A stretch of 7,893 bases of DNA, taken from an uncultured Clostridia bacterium (GTDB lineage Bacteria > Bacillota > Clostridia > Christensenellales > Borkfalkiaceae). The notes under the pieces were generated by a model that worked only from the letters and a program-made list of their open reading frames with translations, did not search any database and had not been told where the DNA came from. The position numbers and the translations under genes are program-made. How positions within the stretch are numbered: the stretch's first letter is position 1; each line of letters starts with the position of its first letter. Shown here piece after piece: positions 4,746 to 7,893 of this stretch. The stretch spans positions 1 through 7,893 of the forward strand of contig CALARO010000159.1 of NCBI GenBank assembly GCA_937888935.1, written 5' to 3'.

Positions 4746-6071
4746 ATGACGAAAAGAACCGCAAAACGAATATTTCTCAGCATATTATGCGTATTTTTCG
4801 CGCTGCTCACGGTGGTAATCTCGTACGCCGCCTACGTGCTTTTATCGTATCGCCGCATCGAAGATTATCAGGTGCTTACGGTATCGGCGGCAAAATCGTG
4901 CAGCGCGCCGGGCAACAAAAACCGCTACGCCCCCACGAAATCCGAACAAACCCTTGCCGACGGCTCGGCGAAATCCGGCGGCAACGCGGCAAAATCAAAC
5001 GCCCCCGCCGCAAACGAAACGGCAAACGGAACGTCAGGCAACCCGGCAGGCACGGCAAACGAAACGGCGGGCGAAAACGCGAACGCGCCCGAAAAGCAGA
5101 GCGAAGACGAGCTTGAAGTCCCCTGCGTTGTCAGCGAGCTGCAAACGAACCGCCTGTACACGATCGCCACGTACAATATCGGCTTCGGGGCATACACGCG
5201 CGATTTCACATTTTTCATGGACGGCGGCAAAGAATCCCGCGCGGCGAGCAAAGAGAGCGTAGAAACGCACGTCAACTCGGCGTTGCAGCGGGTAAAATCG
5301 CTCGATCCCGATTTCGCGTTGTTTCAGGAAGTGGACACCGATTCCACGCGCAGCCACCACGTCAACCAGAAAGAGATGGCGCGGAACGTATTCGACGAAT
5401 ACGCCAGCGTGTTCGCGGTGAATTATCATTCGGCTTATCTTATGTACCCGCTCACCGAGCCGCACGGCAAATCAAACAGCGGAATTTTGTCGTTTTCGAA
5501 AACGGGCATATCGTCCGCGCTCAGAAGATCGCTGCCGGTAGCGGACAACGTTAAAAAGCTGCTCGATCTCGATCGTTGCTATTCGGTATCGCGCATGCCG
5601 ATGCAAAACGGCAAAGAATTTATCTTGTACAATGTGCATACTTCGGCATACGGCGGCTCGGACGAGATCCGCGCGGCGCAGATGACGATGCTTTTTTCCG
5701 ATATGCAGGCGGAATACAATAGCGGCAATTATTGCGTGGCGGGCGGCGATTTCAACCACGATTTCACGGGAACGTCCGTGCGGGATATCAACGGCGAAGA
5801 AGGCGAAACGGCGTTCGAGTGGGCGCATCCTTTCCCCGCGGAACTGCTGCCGGAAAACGTACTTCGCGCCACCGATTATACCAACAAGCAGATTCTGCCC
5901 ACCTGCCGCAACTGCGACGTGCCTTACAAAGACGGCAATTATACGGTGATAGTCGACGGCTTTTTATACACGTCGAACGTGCGCGTAGACTATCTTGAAA
6001 ACGTGCAGACGGGTTTTGAAGATTCCGATCACAACCCCGTGGTCATGAAATTCATCTTTCTCGACGCTTAA
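4746..6071 (+). CDS. Membrane-anchored endonuclease/exonuclease/phosphatase (EEP) superfamily protein
   Basis: A 441-residue protein with a basic start, one membrane segment (about 9-34) acting as an uncleaved anchor, an Ala/Asn/Gly-rich linker (about 50-125), and an EEP (Mg-dependent phosphodiesterase/nuclease fold) domain from 137 to the end. The family's catalytic points are all visible: Asn144 (TYNIG), Glu195 (QEVD), His298 (NVHTS), Asp335/Asn337 (GGDFNHDF) and Asp428/His429 (DSDHNP). The domain should face outside the cell. The family is widespread in Bacillota with no settled substrate; nucleic acid, phospholipid or sugar phosphate are all possible. The start is the ATG at 4746, after CGGGGA and directly before the MTKR..hydrophobic pattern; in-frame sequence back to 4650 lies in the leader. 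The linker is low-complexity and contains in-frame DNA repeats. No operon partner is evident. Confidence 0.9.
   Translation: MTKRTAKRIFLSILCVFFALLTVVISYAAYVLLSYRRIEDYQVLTVSAAKSCSAPGNKNRYAPTKSEQTLADGSAKSGGNAAKSNAPAANETANGTSGNPAGTANETAGENANAPEKQSEDELEVPCVVSELQTNRLYTIATYNIGFGAYTRDFTFFMDGGKESRAASKESVETHVNSALQRVKSLDPDFALFQEVDTDSTRSHHVNQKEMARNVFDEYASVFAVNYHSAYLMYPLTEPHGKSNSGILSFSKTGISSALRRSLPVADNVKKLLDLDRCYSVSRMPMQNGKEFILYNVHTSAYGGSDEIRAAQMTMLFSDMQAEYNSGNYCVAGGDFNHDFTGTSVRDINGEEGETAFEWAHPFPAELLPENVLRATDYTNKQILPTCRNCDVPYKDGNYTVIVDGFLYTSNVRVDYLENVQTGFEDSDHNPVVMKFIFLDA
5010..5068 (+). repeat. Direct repeat inside the EEP linker
   Basis: GCAAACGAAACGGC occurs at 5010-5023 and exactly again at 5055-5068, a 45-base (15-codon) period. 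Both copies encode ANETA in the same frame. This suggests the linker grew by in-frame duplication. Confidence 0.7.
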
Positions 6072-6095
6072 AAACATAAAAATTTGCCTTATTTC

Positions 6096-6209
6096 AAGGC
6101 TTCCCCTTGGGGGGGAAGCTGTCCGTGAAACGGACTGATGATGGGCGTAGCCCATTTTTGATTTTCTGAATATTTCGGAAGAAATTTCTGAAGATCAAGG
6201 GGCAGCTTC
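6096..6209. repeat. Structured intergenic repeat (MITE-like), ~114 bp
   Basis: The unit begins GCTTCCCCTTG (6099-6109) and ends CAAGGGGCAGC (6196-6206), which is its inverted copy at 10 of 11 positions. Inside are three hairpins: GCTTCCCC/GGGGAAGC (6099-6119), GTCCG/CGGAC (6121-6135) and ATGGGC/GCCCAT (6141-6155). This arrangement resembles small non-coding repeats dispersed between genes in many gut Clostridia (from memory, not searched). No reading frame of note lies inside. A seven-G run occurs at 6109-6115. Confidence 0.6.
6141..6159 (+). terminator. Possible terminator for the EEP gene
   Basis: The stem ATGGGC/GCCCAT (6141-6146, 6150-6155) with a 3-base loop is followed by TTTTTG. It lies 70 bases after the EEP stop and is part of the repeat unit, so the repeat may supply the transcript end. 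Confidence 0.5.
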
Positions 6210-6240
6210 ATTTACGAACGGCAAATAATTTTCAGTCAAT

Positions 6241-6274
6241 TAAAAGCCTTTCCCCTGAAAACGGGGAAAGGCTT
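6241..6274 (-). terminator. Strong hairpin terminator of the last gene
   Basis: A perfect 12-pair stem AAGCCTTTCCCC/GGGGAAAGGCTT (6244-6255, 6263-6274) with a 7-base loop lies 23 bases after the stop of the minus-strand gene. On that strand it is followed by TTTTAATT. The plus-strand tail is A-rich, so it works best for the minus strand. Confidence 0.8.
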
Positions 6275-6297
6275 AAAAAATACCCAAAACCCAAAAC

Positions 6298-7893
6298 TTA
6301 ATACAAATCGTCCAACGCCGTCAGCTCGTTATTCTCGCCGATCAGAAAGCGCACTTCGCTATAATAGAATTTCAGCACAATCAAATTGTCTTTCTTCGTC
6401 CATTCGCAAGAATAGCTTATCTCCGCCTTCCATTCGCCGAATTCCGTGCCGCCGTCCGGTATTTCCCGGTTTTCCCTGAAATAATATGCCTTACCGTTAT
6501 CGTTGAAAAGCACCCTGCAACGCGACTGATACGTATCGTCTTCGTCGTAATCGTCCGGATCGAAATCGTCGTATGCGTACACCGTGTTCCCTTCAACCAG
6601 AATTTCAAAATACTTCACGGTTTCCCCGGTCTCCGTTCTCGTCCGCACCGCATATTTGTCGCCGTCCGCCACAAGCACGCCGTTTTCGAAACGCACCGCA
6701 ATCGTCATGTTGATCTCTTCCGTACCGTCGTCCTCGTCCACGTCCACCGTGTCAAGATACCCGAAGCCGTCTTTCAGATACAAATACGCTTTCTCGCCGA
6801 ACCATTCGTAAATTTCCGGCTGAATATTCTTCTTTTTGCCGAATTCCGCGCCGGTAAAATCGTGTATCGACTTCCCGTCGTCGCCCACGGCAAACAAATC
6901 GCCGTCAATCTCGTACACTCTGTTTTCTTCGTCCACCACAAAGTATTCGCCGTATTGTTTGCTATACGCGTCTTCTTCCGTATAAATCCCGTTTTCATAC
7001 AGCATATACACGGTTTTTCCGCTATACCGCGAAACGTAGGCATACGCCTTTCTCGCGTACAATTCAAGCTCGGGCAGCAACATTCCCCAAAAAGACCCGC
7101 TCGCGCCTTTATACGAAAGTTTCAGCACGATTTCCCCGCACTTCGAAAAATCAATCTCGTCGGCATTTTCCACCGTCAGATCCGAAAACGAAATTTCTTC
7201 CTTTTCAATCTCTTCATAATAACTTTTCCCGTTTATGGTTGCATTGCAAATAACCCGATATTTAAACTTCACCCCGGCAAACTGCGCCAGCACTTCTTTC
7301 TTCGTGCCGAAATGCGCCGAAAAAGCCGCCATGCCGCCATTCGTGTAAAGCTGATATTCAAGATCGTCGTCATCCACAACCAAAATCTTCCGATACCCGT
7401 CGCCAACCGATAAATCTTCAAATTTCAGCACCAACGAATATGCGCCCCGCGCCGCCGTAGCCATGTCAAACGGCGCAAGCGTGCCGTCTTTCATCTTGCC
7501 GGAAGCGTCAAACGTCGCGGTATACAGCATCTTTTCCGTCAACGTCACATAATAGCTTCCTACGGTTTTGTTTTCAATGTCGCACGCCACTAAAAGCTCG
7601 TAATCGCCGAACAGTTTCCCGTCTTTCACGTATATGTAACGAGTATCTATGCCGTTTAATAAAATTCTGCCCAGCCTGTTTACCCTGCGCCCTTCCGCCG
7701 CAATAAAAATCCGCAAAACTTCCTGCACGCCTTTATATTCCAGCGTAACGTTTAACTCATTATCACCGTTCTCAATCGCCGAATTTAAATCCGCCGCGTT
7801 GTACGAAATCATATCCGCCGTCGCGGGAACGGTTTCTTTTTCCCCGTTCGTCAAAGTCGCAAAAACCGTCACGTGCCGCAAATCGTATTTCAG
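6298..7893 (-). CDS. Large acidic protein with Ig-like segments, C-terminal part, function unknown
   Basis: A reading frame open at the right window edge; the 531 residues seen end with TAA at 6298-6300. The true start lies outside, and the TTG at 7879-7881 is simply an internal codon. I do not recognise a specific family. The first ~60 visible residues resemble a bacterial Ig-like (Big) domain (TVFATLTNGEKETVPAT ... NVTLEYKGVQEVLRIF). A second similar beta-rich unit ends IVLKLSYKGASGSFWGML about 200 residues later. The C-terminal half has short beta-strand patterns (YVSRYSGKTVYMLYENGIY, VYEIDGDLFAVGDDG) and acidic clusters (DDDDLEY, VDVDEDDG, DDFDPDDYDEDDTY) that could bind calcium. No LPXTG, membrane anchor or catalytic motif is seen. 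It is most likely an extracellular or surface protein, with the signal sequence outside the window (inference). It is convergent with the EEP gene. Confidence 0.75.
   Translation of the reverse strand: MKYDLRHVTVFATLTNGEKETVPATADMISYNAADLNSAIENGDNELNVTLEYKGVQEVLRIFIAAEGRRVNRLGRILLNGIDTRYIYVKDGKLFGDYELLVACDIENKTVGSYYVTLTEKMLYTATFDASGKMKDGTLAPFDMATAARGAYSLVLKFEDLSVGDGYRKILVVDDDDLEYQLYTNGGMAAFSAHFGTKKEVLAQFAGVKFKYRVICNATINGKSYYEEIEKEEISFSDLTVENADEIDFSKCGEIVLKLSYKGASGSFWGMLLPELELYARKAYAYVSRYSGKTVYMLYENGIYTEEDAYSKQYGEYFVVDEENRVYEIDGDLFAVGDDGKSIHDFTGAEFGKKKNIQPEIYEWFGEKAYLYLKDGFGYLDTVDVDEDDGTEEINMTIAVRFENGVLVADGDKYAVRTRTETGETVKYFEILVEGNTVYAYDDFDPDDYDEDDTYQSRCRVLFNDNGKAYYFRENREIPDGGTEFGEWKAEISYSCEWTKKDNLIVLKFYYSEVRFLIGENNELTALDDLY

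Noticed and set aside
6072..6297. Small gene or CRISPR-like array in the intergenic gap
   Set aside because: No frame with a ribosome binding site is evident, and the repeated elements are hairpins of a single repeat unit, not regularly spaced direct repeats.

Overview
The window looks like chromosomal DNA of an anaerobic, probably gut-associated Bacillota (Clostridia-type) bacterium. This is inferred from near-consensus sigma-A promoters (TTGACA/TATAAT, 17-bp spacers), GGAGGT-type ribosome binding sites, short gene spacings, a clostridial style of AraC and TetR regulator, and a small structured intergenic repeat of a kind common in uncultured gut Clostridia. I cannot name the genus. I see no phage, transposase, CRISPR array, tRNA or rRNA. 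No gene-free stretch exceeds 300 bases; the largest gaps are 934-1207, 4514-4745 and 6072-6297, and their contents are listed as features.

Left part (1-1768, minus strand): a TetR/DhaS-type regulator (1208-1768) is followed downstream by the N-terminal half of an FAD-dependent oleate hydratase (ohyA, cut by the window edge at base 1). Each gene has its own promoter. The tetR promoter is covered by two copies of a 21/22-bp operator-like repeat. A separate CAGACAA/TTGTCTG dyad sits just upstream of the ohyA -35. This looks like an inducible unit for detoxifying or modifying unsaturated fatty acids.

Centre (1934-4513): a two-gene minus-strand operon encodes an SDR dehydrogenase (2752-3528) and a type I 3-dehydroquinate-dehydratase-like Schiff-base enzyme (1934-2749). 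It is divergent from an AraC-family regulator (3698-4513), with a perfect 14-bp palindrome between the two promoters. The logic resembles quinate catabolism: a dehydrogenase makes a ketone and a Lys-Schiff-base enzyme dehydrates it. However, the substrate-binding Arg/Glu residues of true dehydroquinate dehydratases are replaced, so the substrate is probably different. This is the best candidate for an undescribed pathway in the window. The AraC gene appears to be transcribed from a perfect consensus promoter as a leaderless mRNA.

Right part (4514-7893): a membrane-anchored endonuclease/exonuclease/phosphatase-fold protein (4746-6071, plus strand) has an unusual Ala/Asn/Gly-rich linker. Next comes a ~114-bp repeat made of hairpins with imperfect terminal inverted repeats. 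A strong hairpin terminator then serves the convergent last gene (6298-7893, minus strand), the C-terminal 531 residues of a large acidic protein with Ig-like segments and unknown function.
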